Positions 26,753 to 36,576 of a stretch of DNA of 64,000 bases are shown here, in pieces. The stretch is from NCBI RefSeq assembly GCF_900105945.1, contig NZ_FNSO01000004.1:7382001-7446000 (forward strand), read 5' to 3'. The stretch is from Amycolatopsis tolypomycina. Lineage in GTDB: Bacteria > Actinomycetota > Actinomycetes > Mycobacteriales > Pseudonocardiaceae. The number at the start of each line of letters is the position of its first letter. Within the stretch, counting starts at the first letter, position 1. A program made the translations under genes and the position numbers. The notes beneath the pieces are model-generated. The model was not told the origin of the DNA. It worked only from the letters and a program-made list of their open reading frames with translations, and ran no database searches.

Positions 26753-27654
26753 GGGCGCTCTGTCCCGATCCGTTCCGTCAGCCACGCTCGTAAAGATGGC
26801 CCGTACTCCGGCGTTTCAAGCGCGAAATCGACCGCGGCGCGCAGGAAACCACCCGGATTCCCCAGGTCGTGGCGTCCGCCGCGGTGGACGACGACGTGCA
26901 CCGGGTGTCCCTCGCTGATCAGCAGCGCGACCGCGTCGGTCAGCTGCAGCTCGCCGCCGCTGCCCGGGGTGATCCGCTTGAGCGCGTCGAAGATCGCCCG
27001 GTCGAGCAGGTACCGCCCGGCCGCGGCGTAGGTCGACGGCGCGTCCTCCGGCTTCGGCTTCTCGACCATCCCGTGCACCCGCTTGACGTCATCGTCGTCG
27101 GTGTCGGTGACGTCGAAGACGCCGTACGGCGAGATCTCGGCCTTCGGGATGTCGAACGCGCAGAGCACGCTGCCGCCGTACTGGGCGCGGACCGCGCTCA
27201 TCCGCTCGAGCACGCCGGTGGGCAGCACCAGGTCGTCGGGCAGCAGCACGGCGACGGCCTCGTCGTCCGGGCGCAGGTTCGGTTCGGCCTGGGCGACGGC
27301 GTGGCCGAGGCCGAGGGCCTGCTCTTGGATGGCCGTCTCGACAGCGAGGAGGTCGGAGCCCCGGCGGACCTTCTCGAGCAGGGCGGTCTTGCCCTTGCTC
27401 TCGAGGTTCGCCTCGAGCTCGGGCTGCTTCTCGAAGTACCGGACCACGGCGTCCTTGCCCGGCGAAGTCACGATGACCAGGCGTTCCGCGCCGGCGGCGG
27501 CGGCCTCGGCCGCGACCAGCTCGATGCCGGGGGTGTCCACCACCGGCAGGAGTTCCTTGGGGACGGCCTTCGTCGCCGGGAGGAACCGTGTCCCGAGGCC
27601 GGCGGCAGGCACGATGGCGGTTCTGAACGTCTGGGAGGTTGCGGCGCCCGTCAT
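26749..27654 (-). CDS. galU: UTP-glucose-1-phosphate uridylyltransferase
   Basis: Makes UDP-glucose from UTP and glucose-1-phosphate, for cell-wall and glycan synthesis. 301 aa. The nucleotide-binding start AIVPAAGLGTRFLPATKAVPKE, seen at residues 13-34, is diagnostic. AVLLPDDLV and VEKPKPEDAPS lie mid-protein and GNPGGFLRAAVDFAL near the end. It is divergent from the folate cyclo-ligase with only 24 nt between starts, and leads the galU-moeA-GNAT operon. Confidence 0.95.
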   Translation of the reverse strand: MTGAATSQTFRTAIVPAAGLGTRFLPATKAVPKELLPVVDTPGIELVAAEAAAAGAERLVIVTSPGKDAVVRYFEKQPELEANLESKGKTALLEKVRRGSDLLAVETAIQEQALGLGHAVAQAEPNLRPDDEAVAVLLPDDLVLPTGVLERMSAVRAQYGGSVLCAFDIPKAEISPYGVFDVTDTDDDDVKRVHGMVEKPKPEDAPSTYAAAGRYLLDRAIFDALKRITPGSGGELQLTDAVALLISEGHPVHVVVHRGGRHDLGNPGGFLRAAVDFALETPEYGPSLRAWLTERIGTERP

Positions 27655-27678
27655 GGGCGCAGAGCCTAACGTGAGGTC

Positions 27679-28269
27679 ATGCACGCGCTGGGCAATGAGC
27701 ACCTGAGCAAGGCGGAGTGGCGTGAGCGGGTGACGCGCGCCCGGGCGGGGCAGGCAGCCGAATCCCACGCGCGGGAGGCGTCGGCACTGGTCAGTGCGGT
27801 GTCGAAGGTCACAGTGAGCACCGTGTGCGCGTACCTTCCGTTCGGCACCGAGCCGGGCACGACAGCGTTCGTCGACGCGCTGGTGGCCACCGGTGCGCGG
27901 GTGCTGCTGCCCGTCATCCGGTCGCGGGCCGAGCCGCTCGACTGGGCCGAGTACACGGGCGAGGCGGACCTGGTGCCCAGCCGGTTCCGCGGCATCCGCG
28001 AACCGGGCGGGAAACGCCTGGGTACCGAGGCCGTGGGGGCGGCGGAGCTGGTGCTGGTGCCCGCGCTGGCCGTCGACCGCTGGGGCGTCCGGCTCGGGCG
28101 CGGGGCCGGCCACTACGACCGTTCGCTGGTCTTCGCCGCGGCCGGCGCCGCGTTGCTGGCCGTCGTGCGGGACGAAGAGCTGGTCGAACGGCTGCCCGGG
28201 GAGCCGCACGACGTGCGCATGACCGGGGCGTTGACGCCGGGTCGAGGCGTGGTCGAACTACCGGTGTGA
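27679..28269 (+). CDS. 5-formyltetrahydrofolate cyclo-ligase
   Basis: Converts 5-formyl-THF to 5,10-methenyl-THF using ATP. 196 aa, the usual length. The N-terminal KAEWRERVTRARAG and the signature RLGRGAGHYDRSL (about 138-150) identify it, together with LVLVPALAVDRWGVR just before. The ATG at 27679 is 24 nt from the divergent galU start, so they share a short promoter region. Confidence 0.93.
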   Translation: MHALGNEHLSKAEWRERVTRARAGQAAESHAREASALVSAVSKVTVSTVCAYLPFGTEPGTTAFVDALVATGARVLLPVIRSRAEPLDWAEYTGEADLVPSRFRGIREPGGKRLGTEAVGAAELVLVPALAVDRWGVRLGRGAGHYDRSLVFAAAGAALLAVVRDEELVERLPGEPHDVRMTGALTPGRGVVELPV

Positions 28270-28280
28270 GCAACCTGGAA

Positions 28281-28341
28281 TTGCTTTCGGGGAAGGTTTT
28301 CCCGCACAATCGGGTTGGCACTCAGGTCGGATGAGTGCCAG
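28281..28341 (+). promoter_or_regulatory. CIRCE (HrcA) operator and promoter before the FmdB-family gene
   Basis: TTGGCACTC (28315-28323), 9 nt, then GAGTGCCAG (28333-28341) matches the CIRCE plan TTAGCACTC-N9-GAGTGCTAA in its high-GC form, with 8 of 9 arm positions paired. TTGCTT (28281) and CACAAT (28305) with an 18-bp spacer are possible -35 and -10 boxes. They would put the operator over the transcription start. Confidence 0.65.
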
Positions 28342-28355
28342 CAAAGGAGCCGTCA

Positions 28356-28655
28356 GTGCCTACGTACCAGTACGCCTGCAAAGAATGCGACCACCGGTTC
28401 GAAGCCGTGCAGTCGTTCTCGGACCCCAGCCTGACCGTCTGCCCGCAGTGCTCCGGTGCGCTGCGCAAGGTCTTCAGCTCGGTCGGCGTCGTCTTCAAGG
28501 GCAGCGGGTTCTACCGCACGGATTCGCGCGACTCGAGCAAGTCGAGCACCGCGGCCGCCCCGGCGAAGACCGAGACCAAGACGGAGTCGAAGTCCGACAC
28601 GAGCTCGGCATCCTCCTCTTCGACCACGACGAAAACGGCTGCCGCGGCGTCCTGA
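28356..28655 (+). CDS. FmdB-family zinc-ribbon regulatory protein
   Basis: Small zinc-ribbon protein, 99 aa. The start VPTYQYACKECDHRFE and CPQCSGALRKVFSSVGVVF give the two CxxC knuckles of the FmdB family. The second half is a low-complexity tail of Ser, Thr, Lys and Ala, usual in actinobacterial members. The GTG at 28356 has AAAGGAG 6 nt upstream. The family is often called a putative regulator, but its role is not settled. The CIRCE element upstream suggests heat-shock control by HrcA. Confidence 0.88.
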   Translation: MPTYQYACKECDHRFEAVQSFSDPSLTVCPQCSGALRKVFSSVGVVFKGSGFYRTDSRDSSKSSTAAAPAKTETKTESKSDTSSASSSSTTTKTAAAAS

Positions 28656-28664
28656 CGCGGCTGG

Positions 28665-28691
28665 TTGTCCACAACACCCCGGTTGTCCACA
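28665..28691 (+). promoter_or_regulatory. Pair of DnaA-box matches
   Basis: TTGTCCACA occurs at 28665-28673 and 28683-28691, same strand, starts 18 bp apart, each preceded by GG. This is the exact actinomycete DnaA-box consensus as I know it. It lies in the 131-bp gap after the FmdB gene. Only two boxes and no AT-rich stretch are present, so it is not an origin. It could titrate DnaA or regulate the downstream gene. Confidence 0.55.
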
Positions 28692-28786
28692 GCGGCCGGA
28701 CACGGCCCTTCCGGCGGCCGGTCCGGCTTCCCTAACGTCGATCTCGTGCGGCACAGCGCCGCACCCGATCCGGCCGAGGGGGCCCC

Positions 28787-29404
28787 GTGGACATCCTGGC
28801 GAAGCTCCGCCTACCCGATCTGAACCGGCCGCAGAGCCGGCGGACGCGGCTCATCCGCCGCTGGCTCGCCGCCGGCCTGCTCGCCGTCGGCGGAGTGCTG
28901 TTCTTCCTCCCCGCATCCGCACGAGGCGCACCGACCGTCCTCGCGGCACACGACCTGCCACCGGGCACCACGCTGCGCGCCGGCGACGTCAGGCTGGCCG
29001 AACTCCCCGGCGAAGCACGTCCCACGGGCGTGTTGAGCACCCTCGACGCCGTCGACGGCCGGCTGCTGGCGGGCGCCGTCCGGGCGGGCGAGCCACTGAC
29101 CGACGTCCGCCTGGCCGACGTGGCTGTCCGCGGCGACCCCGATACGGCGACCGTGCCGGTCCGGCTGGCCGACGTGGGTATCGCCGAGCTGCTCCGGCCC
29201 GGGCAGCGCGTCGACGTCGTCGCGGCGCCGGAACCGGCCTCGCCCGCGTCCGTGCTGGCCGGTGGGGCGACGGTCGTGACGGTCGGGCACCGGGAGCCGT
29301 CCACGGCGAAAGGGCCGCTGGTCCTGCTCCGGCTCCCCGAGGAATCGGCAACGCGGGTGGCGGCGATTTCACTGGAGCGACCGGTAACGGTTACTCTCCG
29401 CTAG
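28787..29404 (+). CDS. SAF-domain protein, CpaB/RcpC-like
   Basis: Membrane-anchored SAF-domain protein, 205 aa. One helix at about 28-46 (WLAAGLLAVGGVLFFLP) leads to the SAF domain: VLAAHDLPPGTTLRAGDVRLAELP and RLLAGAVRAGEPLTDVRL, then the C-terminal RPGQRVDVVAAPE. Such proteins help assemble Flp pili in other bacteria, but no pilus genes are near. The GTG at 28787 is the first in-frame start consistent with the conserved N-terminus. It may be co-expressed with mscL. Confidence 0.8.
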   Translation: MDILAKLRLPDLNRPQSRRTRLIRRWLAAGLLAVGGVLFFLPASARGAPTVLAAHDLPPGTTLRAGDVRLAELPGEARPTGVLSTLDAVDGRLLAGAVRAGEPLTDVRLADVAVRGDPDTATVPVRLADVGIAELLRPGQRVDVVAAPEPASPASVLAGGATVVTVGHREPSTAKGPLVLLRLPEESATRVAAISLERPVTVTLR

Positions 29405-29461
29405 CCCGCGTCCGCCGAGACGGGCGACGGTGTCCCCTTCCCGGTTCGTGAGGAGAGCAAG

Positions 29462-29878
29462 GTGTTCAAAGGTTTCAAAGACTTCCTGATGCGCGGCAAC
29501 GTCGTCGACCTCGCGGTCGCGGTGGTCATCGGCTCGGCGTTCACGGCGATCGTCACGGCGTTCACGAACGGCCTGATCAAGCCCCTGATCAGCACGATCG
29601 GCGGCACGGACGCGGCCAAGGGCCTCGGGTACCAGATCTTCGACAACAACCAGGCCACGTTCCTGGACTTCGGCAGCGTGATCAACGCGGCGATCAACTT
29701 CGTGCTCGTCGCCGCGGTGGTCTACTTCGTGATCGTGCTGCCGGTCAAGAAGGTGCAGGAGCGGCGCAAGCGCGGCCAGGAGCCGGGTCCGTCGGAGCCG
29801 ACGGACGTGGAGCTGCTGACGGAGATCCGCGACCTGCTGCGCGCCCAGCAGTCCCAGCGCGGCAACGACCGCGACTGA
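29462..29878 (+). CDS. mscL: Large-conductance mechanosensitive channel
   Basis: Pentameric channel that opens under membrane tension to relieve hypo-osmotic shock. 138 aa. The start MFKGFKDFLMRGNVVDLAVAV is the family signature, with helix 1 about 15-45 and helix 2 about 72-98. The cytoplasmic helix PTDVELLTEIRDLLRAQ closes the protein. The GTG start has GAGGAG just upstream. Confidence 0.95.
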   Translation: MFKGFKDFLMRGNVVDLAVAVVIGSAFTAIVTAFTNGLIKPLISTIGGTDAAKGLGYQIFDNNQATFLDFGSVINAAINFVLVAAVVYFVIVLPVKKVQERRKRGQEPGPSEPTDVELLTEIRDLLRAQQSQRGNDRD

Positions 29879-29883
29879 CGCGG

Positions 29884-30057
29884 TCAGCGATCGTGGTGCG
29901 GTGGCCGGTTCTCCCGGTACCAGTCATCCGGGAGACCGGTGCGCCGCTCGGGATCGCGTTCGTCGGAGGTGGTCTCCGGCAGGACGTCCCCGAAGATCTC
30001 GTCGACCCGGCGGCGCTGTTCGCTGCTGGTCTGAGGTTTCCGCGGTTCGCCCGGCAT
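29884..30057 (-). CDS. Conserved small hydrophilic protein
   Basis: 57 aa from the ATG at 30057: MPGEPRKPQTSSEQRRRVDEIFGDVLP, seen in two parts, ending DWYRENRPPHHDR. It is highly charged with no membrane segment or known domain. I recall similar short proteins next to mscL in actinomycetes. A longer reading from 30150 is less likely because the added residues look random. Function unknown. Confidence 0.65.
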   Translation of the reverse strand: MPGEPRKPQTSSEQRRRVDEIFGDVLPETTSDERDPERRTGLPDDWYRENRPPHHDR

Positions 30058-30162
30058 ACCCCCAGTGTCCCACGACCCGTTCTTTGACAACTCCAGAGCG
30101 CAAGAACGGCTCCCCCGCCCACCGGCCACCCGGCCAAAGGCCGGCGTCACCGCGCAGCGACC

Positions 30163-31484
<1,322 letters not shown>

Positions 31485-31607
31485 GGCGCCCACCGTAGCC
31501 GGTTTCGGCGCCCCGGCGCCGGGAGGTGGCGGGTGAGTCCTGACGATTCGGTGACGTGCCGCGGCGAGGCCCCGCGGGCCCTGCCCGAGCCCCCTAGCGT
31601 GGCCGGT

Positions 31608-32677
31608 GTGCGCGTACTGGTCACCGGCGGAGCCGGGTTCATCGGGTCCCACATCGCCGACCTCCTCGCCGACGGCGGCGACGAGGTCGTGGTGCTGGAC
31701 AACCTCCTCCCCACGGCACACGGCTCCCGCACCCCGCCCCCGTACACGGGCAGGCACCGGTTCCTCCGCGGCGACGTCACGGACACGGAGATCGTCGCGG
31801 AGCTGCTGGACGGCGTCGACGCGGTCTGCCACCAGGCGGCGGTGGTGGGCCACGGCATCGACCCGTCCGACGCACCGTCGTACGCCCTGCACAACGACTA
31901 CGGCACGGCGGTGCTCCTGGCCGGAATGCACAGGGCCGGCGTCCGGAAGCTGGTCCTGGCCTCGTCGATGGTGGTCTACGGCGAAGGCCGCTATGCGTGC
32001 CCGGACCACGGCGTGGTGCCACCGTCACCGCGCCGCCGGTCCGATGTGGACGAGGGCCGCTTCGAGCCACGGTGCCCGTCCTGTGCGGCGGAGCTGAGCT
32101 GGCAGCTGGTGCCCGAGGACGCACCGCTGAACCCCCGCAGCACCTACGCGGCGACGAAGCTGGCCCAGGAGCACCTGGCGGGCGCCTGGGCCCGTCAGAC
32201 GGGCGGCAGCGTCTGGGCGATGCGCTACCACAACGTGTACGGCCCACGAATGCCCCAGAACACGCCGTACGCGGGAGTGGCATCCCTCTTCCGTTCGGCC
32301 CTGGCCCGCGGCGAAGCCCCCACGGTCCTGGAGGACGGCGGCCAGCAGCGCGACTTCGTCCACGTCCACGACGTGGCCAGGGCAAACGTCCTGGCCCTCC
32401 GGACACCCGGCCCGGCCGACCTCACCCCGCTGAACATCTGTTCCGGCACCCCCACACGGTGGGCGAGCTGGCGAAGGAGCTGTCCCGAGCCGGCAACGGC
32501 CCGTCCCCGAAGGTGATCGGCGGCGCCCGCCCGGCCGACGTCCGCCACGTCGTCGCCGACCCGGCCCGAGCCCGCGAGCTGCTCGGCTTCACCGCGGAAA
32601 TCGGCTTCGCGGAGGGCATCGCCGACTTCGCCACGGCGGAGCTCCGGGCACCAGTCGCTCCGTGCGCGAATCACTGA
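31608..32677 (+). CDS. NAD-dependent sugar-nucleotide epimerase/dehydratase (frameshifted)
   Basis: Extended short-chain dehydrogenase. The Rossmann motif is VTGGAGFIGSHI, the catalytic Ser region ASSMVVYGEG and the YxxxK motif YAATK. An unusual insert (about 122-165) carries CPDHG and CPSCAAE, four Cys that could bind zinc, as in some dTDP-rhamnose epimerase-like enzymes. The GTG start is 7 nt after TAGCGT (31595-31600), a leaderless arrangement. Near the C run at 32449-32453 one C is missing: NICSGTP should continue HTVGELAKELS. Restoring it gives 357 codons. The enzyme is probably intact in the organism. Confidence 0.85.
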
Positions 32678-32730
32678 AAAGCACCGGCGCTGTCTCGTGG
32701 GTGGGATCACCCTTGCCAGCCATCACTCCA

Positions 32731-32756
32731 TCGACGTACAGTATCTTGTACGTCGA
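32731..32756 (+). promoter_or_regulatory. YefM-YoeB operator
   Basis: TCGACGTACA and TGTACGTCGA form a perfect 10-bp inverted repeat around a 6-nt spacer. The inner GTACA/TGTAC halves recall the TGTACA core bound by YefM-YoeB complexes. It lies 13 nt before the antitoxin start, where binding would autorepress the pair. Confidence 0.65.
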
Positions 32757-32769
32757 AGGGAGGGTGTCT

Positions 32770-33021
32770 GTGAAGACCATGAGCTACTCCGAGTCTCGCG
32801 CCAAGTACGCCGAGACGCTCGACTCCGTGGTCAACGATCGCGAAGAGGTCGTGATCACGCGCGCTGGGCACGAGCCGGTCGTGATCGTTTCCCTCGACGA
32901 CTACCAGTCACTGAAGGAAACCGCCTACCTGCTCCGCAGCCCGGAGAACGCGCGGCGGCTGATCACCGCCATCGAGCGACTGGAGTCGGGCGGCGGAGCA
33001 CAGCACGAACTCGTTGAATGA
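32770..33021 (+). CDS. yefM: YefM-family antitoxin
   Basis: Antitoxin that binds YoeB and represses its own operon, 83 aa. The N-terminal Phd/YefM DNA-binding domain is MSYSESRAKYAETLDSVVND, beginning three residues after the start. EVVITRAGHEPVVIVSLDDY is followed by the toxin-binding C-terminal tail. The GTG at 32770 (reading KTMSYSESR, the usual family start) follows GGGAGG. An ATG 9 nt later is the alternative. It overlaps yoeB by 4 nt. Confidence 0.92.
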   Translation: MKTMSYSESRAKYAETLDSVVNDREEVVITRAGHEPVVIVSLDDYQSLKETAYLLRSPENARRLITAIERLESGGGAQHELVE

Positions 33022-33278
33022 AGCTGATCTGGGACGAACACGCGTGGGACGACTACCTCTGGTGGCAGACCGAAGACCGGAAGGTCCTCAAGCGCATCAA
33101 CGAACTGCTCAAGGACGTCCGACGCAACGGCAATGAAGGCTTCGGCAAGCCAGAGCCCTTGAAGCACGGCTTCCAGGGCTACTGGTCTCGCCGGATCACG
33201 GACGAGCACCGACTCGTCTACAAGGTCGCCGGCGACGAAATCCGGGTCGCGGCCTGCCGCTACCACTACGGAAAGTAG
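33018..33278 (+). CDS. yoeB: YoeB-family mRNA-interferase toxin
   Basis: Ribosome-dependent endoribonuclease, 86 aa, the normal size. It starts MKLIWDEHAWDDYLWWQ. The catalytic residues fall in GFGKPEPLKHG (Glu), SRRITDEHRLVYKV (Arg) and the C-terminal CRYHYGK (His-Tyr). The ATG overlaps the yefM stop (ATGA). Both genes are intact, so the pair should be active. It converges with the kinase at 33280, with one base between stops. Confidence 0.93.
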   Translation: MKLIWDEHAWDDYLWWQTEDRKVLKRINELLKDVRRNGNEGFGKPEPLKHGFQGYWSRRITDEHRLVYKVAGDEIRVAACRYHYGK

Positions 33279-33279
33279 C

Positions 33280-34329
33280 TCAGGGCATCGCGAGCGGCAG
33301 CCGCACCTCGAACCGGCACCCCGGCCCGTGGTTCTGCACCCCGATCCGCCCGCGGTGCGCCTCGACCAGCCCCTTGGCGATCGCCAGCCCGAGCCCGCCC
33401 CCGCTGGTCGTCCCCTCACGCTCGGGCGTCCGGGCCTGCGTCCCGCGGAAAGCGACGTCGAAGACCCGGGTGATCTCGTCGTCCGGGATGCCCCCGCAGG
33501 AGTCGTCGACGGCGAGCAGGGCCTCGTCGCCGTCGACGCCGATCTGGACCGCCACCGTCCCGTCGGGCGGCGTGTGCCGGATCGCGTTGGACACCAGGTT
33601 CCGCACGATCCGGGCCAGTTCCGGGTCGCTGCCGGTCACCACCGGCCAGGTCGACGCGTTGGCGAGCACCCGCACTCGCTTCCGGTGGGCGACCGGCGCC
33701 TGGGCGGCGACGGCGTCGCTCACGACGTCCCGCAGCGGCACCGCGGACATCGTGAGCTCCAGGGCACCGGCGGTGATCCGCGAGAGCTCGAACAGGTCCC
33801 CGACCATCGCGGACAGGCGCCTGGTCTCGCCCGTGATCCGCTGGGCGTAGTCGGCGACTTCGTGGCGTTCGGCCACCACGCCGTCGGCCAGCGCTTCGGC
33901 CATCGCCTGGATCCCGACCAGCGGGCTGCGCAGGTCGTGGCTGATCCAGGCGACCAATTCGCGCCGCGAGGCCTCGGCGGCGCGTTCCCGCTCGCGCGCC
34001 TCGCGCTCCCACACGCTGCGGCGCGCGATGGCCCGGCCGAGGATGATCGCCGCGGGCACGGTGACCAGCCCGACGAGCAGGCAGACCAGCAGCATCGTGG
34101 TCAGCGCCGGGGTGAACATGAACCCGCTGATCCCCAGCACCCCGACCAGCGTGGCGAGCACCGGGATCAGCACCAGCACCGTCAGCGTGGTCGCGAGCGA
34201 ACCCCGGCGCAGCACGTACAACGCGATCCCGCCCAGCGCCGCGACCGGCAGCGAGAACAGCAGCGCGAACGGCAGGATGTGCCAGAGGTGCGTCAGCATC
34301 TCCGGCAGGGACTCGCCCGAGCCGATCAC
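33280..34329 (-). CDS. Membrane sensor histidine kinase
   Basis: Kinase of a two-component pair, 349 aa. The N-terminus has three to four hydrophobic helices (about 10-100) with almost no external loops. The H-box is SHDLRSPLVGIQAMAEAL, the N-box LVRNLVSNAIRHT in the form IVRNLVSNAIRHT, the G1 box DDSCGGIP and the G2 box GGGLGLAIAKG. Its GTG overlaps the response-regulator stop (GTGA). It is third in the operon GT-C protein, regulator, kinase. A sensor with little outside the membrane probably detects something within it. Confidence 0.9.
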   Translation of the reverse strand: MIGSGESLPEMLTHLWHILPFALLFSLPVAALGGIALYVLRRGSLATTLTVLVLIPVLATLVGVLGISGFMFTPALTTMLLVCLLVGLVTVPAAIILGRAIARRSVWEREARERERAAEASRRELVAWISHDLRSPLVGIQAMAEALADGVVAERHEVADYAQRITGETRRLSAMVGDLFELSRITAGALELTMSAVPLRDVVSDAVAAQAPVAHRKRVRVLANASTWPVVTGSDPELARIVRNLVSNAIRHTPPDGTVAVQIGVDGDEALLAVDDSCGGIPDDEITRVFDVAFRGTQARTPEREGTTSGGGLGLAIAKGLVEAHRGRIGVQNHGPGCRFEVRLPLAMP

Positions 34330-35027
34330 GGCTGCTCCCGGTCGTAGCGGTAGCCGACGCCCCACACCGTCGCCACCCGGGCCGGCTTGGCCGGGTCGCG
34401 CTCGATCTTCTCGCGCAACCGTCGCACGTGGACGGTCACAGTGGACTGATCGCCGAAGTCCCAGCCCCACACCTTCTCGAGCAGGTCCGCGCGCGAGTAG
34501 GCGACGCCGGGGTGGGCGAGGAAGAACGCCAGCAGGTCGAACTCCCGGGTGGTCAGCGGCAGCTCGCGGCCGCCGAGGGTCGCGGTGCGGGCCTTCATCT
34601 GCAGGCGCAGGTCGCCGTCCACGAGCTCGGCGGCGGCCGGCTCCGGCCGCGGCATCCGGGCCCGGCGCAGCACCGAGGCCACGCGGAGGGCGAGCTCCTT
34701 GGGGCTGAAGGGTTTCGTCACGTAGTCGTCGGCGCCGAGCTGGAGCCCGGCGATGCGGTTCTCCTCCTCGCCGAGTGCGGTGAGCATGACGATCGGCACC
34801 GAGCTGACCTGACGCAGCCGCCGGCACACCTCCAGGCCGTTGATCCCCGGCATCATGACGTCGAGGACGACCAGATCGGGCTCGTGGGCGGCGAACCGGG
34901 CCAGGCCCTCCGCACCGTCACCGGCCTGGTCGACGGTGAACCCGGCCACCTCGAGGTAGCGGCGGACGACGTCGCGGACGGTCTCGTCGTCGTCGACCAC
35001 GAGCACCCGTCCGGCCTGATCGTTCAT
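34326..35027 (-). CDS. OmpR-family response regulator
   Basis: DNA-binding regulator, 233 aa. The receiver has VLVVDDDETVRDVV, phospho-Asp in LVVLDVMMPGINGLE and Lys in YVTKPFSPKEL. The winged helix ends WGVGYRYDREQP. ATG 35027 is preferred to the adjacent GTG because GGGAG lies at a proper distance. It starts 10 nt after the stop of the GT-C-like membrane protein, so its activity is linked to that gene and perhaps to the divergent glycosyltransferase operon. Confidence 0.92.
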   Translation of the reverse strand: MNDQAGRVLVVDDDETVRDVVRRYLEVAGFTVDQAGDGAEGLARFAAHEPDLVVLDVMMPGINGLEVCRRLRQVSSVPIVMLTALGEEENRIAGLQLGADDYVTKPFSPKELALRVASVLRRARMPRPEPAAAELVDGDLRLQMKARTATLGGRELPLTTREFDLLAFFLAHPGVAYSRADLLEKVWGWDFGDQSTVTVHVRRLREKIERDPAKPARVATVWGVGYRYDREQP

Positions 35028-35037
35028 CACGTCTCCC

Positions 35038-36432
35038 TCACCAGCCCGTCAGCAGCAGGTGGTTGACCGCCAGCGCCGTCGCCGCGTGCGCGGCCAGCCA
35101 CCACCGGCGACCGGGCCGCGGCAGCAACGCCGTCAGCGGCAGCAACCACACCCCGAACGGTAGCCAGATCCGTTCGGTCTCGGCCTTCGACAGGCCCGAG
35201 AGGTCGGCGAAGAGGATGGCGGCCAGTGCGGCGAGGCCGAGCAGCAGCACCGGATCGGTGAGCAGGGCCCGGCGCGGGGACGCGAAACCGCGCCGGACGG
35301 CGGCCACGACCGCGGGGCCGAGGGGGACGACGACCGCCGCCAGGTCGGCCCACACCCAGTAGGAATAGGGCCGGACCAGCGCCACGCCCTGGTAGTAGCG
35401 CTCGACGACCAGGTGGTAGCCGTCGAGCCACCAGAACCCGGCCCAGGCGAAGACCCCCACGACGGCGAGAGCCGCGGCGATCGCCAGCGCCGCCGCCCGC
35501 CACTGCCTGCCGAGGACGGCGACAGCCACCGCGAGCAGGCCGAGCAGCACCAGGCCGTAGGAGAGGAAGATCCCGAAGCCGAGCAGGACCCCGGCGGCCA
35601 GTCCGGCCGGAACGGCGTGGCGACGACCGGCGGTGAACGCCTTCGCGGACAACGCCAGCAGCGCCAGCCCGGTGGCGGTCACCCCGGCGAACAGACCGTC
35701 CGCGGAGACGCCGAGCCAGACCGCGCCCGGGGTGAGGACGGCGAACGGCAGCACCGTGCGGGCCGCTTCGGGCCTGCCGAGCAGGGCGACCGTGGCCGGC
35801 ACGGCCACCGCGACCAGGCTGCCGGCGAGCACCACGGCCGTGGCCGCCCACGCGCCGCCGTGCAGGCCGATCCGGTCGAGCCAGACGAAGACGAGCGTCG
35901 CGCCCGGTGGGTGGCCGGACACGTGCGTCGTCCACGAGTGCGGCTGGAAGTCGAGGATGCGGGAGGAGAACTCGCGCAGCATCCGCGGGATGTCGGTGAT
36001 GCCGGGGACCTCGTGGAGGTACTCCTGCGGGATGGTGAGCCGTCCGGCGAAGCCGCGCGTCCAGCCGTCGACCATGGCCAGCGAGAAGATCCAGGCGAGC
36101 GAAGCCAGGTAGCCGGCGGCGAGCGCGCGGCGCCACGGCAGGCGGGCGGCCAGCGCCGGGCCGTGCAGCACCACCGCGACGGCGACGAGCACGGCGAACA
36201 GCGAGCCCGGGCCGACGTGCGGCAGCCAGTCGGCGAACAACGGCGGCGCGGACACGAAGATGACCACGCCGGAGTGCGGCCGGTTGTAGTACAGGCCGAC
36301 CGCGGCGGCCGCGGCGACGAGCACCACCGCCGCCGCGACCGCGACGAGGTCGGCGCGGCGGCCGGAGACCGGGGCGTCGGGTTCGCGGGCAGGCGGCTCG
36401 GCGAGCCGGGCTGCCGATTTCGGCTCGCTCAT
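35038..36432 (-). CDS. Polytopic membrane protein, GT-C glycosyltransferase-like
   Basis: 464 aa with about 11-12 membrane helices. The cytoplasmic N-terminal 25 residues are rich in Ala, Glu and Pro. A large first extracytoplasmic loop after helix 1 (YYNRPHSGVVIFVSAPPLF) and the loop region around residues 130-180 (IPQEYLHEVP, HVSGHPPGATL) fit the GT-C plan, in which a lipid-linked sugar is transferred outside the cell. No classical DxD is unambiguous. It starts a three-gene operon with a two-component system and diverges by 144 nt from a GT2 operon. Confidence 0.75.
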   Translation of the reverse strand: MSEPKSAARLAEPPAREPDAPVSGRRADLVAVAAAVVLVAAAAAVGLYYNRPHSGVVIFVSAPPLFADWLPHVGPGSLFAVLVAVAVVLHGPALAARLPWRRALAAGYLASLAWIFSLAMVDGWTRGFAGRLTIPQEYLHEVPGITDIPRMLREFSSRILDFQPHSWTTHVSGHPPGATLVFVWLDRIGLHGGAWAATAVVLAGSLVAVAVPATVALLGRPEAARTVLPFAVLTPGAVWLGVSADGLFAGVTATGLALLALSAKAFTAGRRHAVPAGLAAGVLLGFGIFLSYGLVLLGLLAVAVAVLGRQWRAAALAIAAALAVVGVFAWAGFWWLDGYHLVVERYYQGVALVRPYSYWVWADLAAVVVPLGPAVVAAVRRGFASPRRALLTDPVLLLGLAALAAILFADLSGLSKAETERIWLPFGVWLLPLTALLPRPGRRWWLAAHAATALAVNHLLLTGW

Positions 36433-36576
36433 CGCCGCCCACCCTAGGTCCGCGGCGGGCGATCCGCGCCGCCGGAACGGCAGCCGTAACGACGCGGTAA
36501 GAACTCACCGGACGTCATGATTCGGTAAGCGCCGCAAGGGTTCTACGGCCCGCGAGGCGGTCTTACGGTCGGCGCC

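Noticed and set aside
28665..28691. Replication origin
   Set aside because: Only two DnaA boxes, no AT-rich unwinding region and no dnaA or dnaN nearby.
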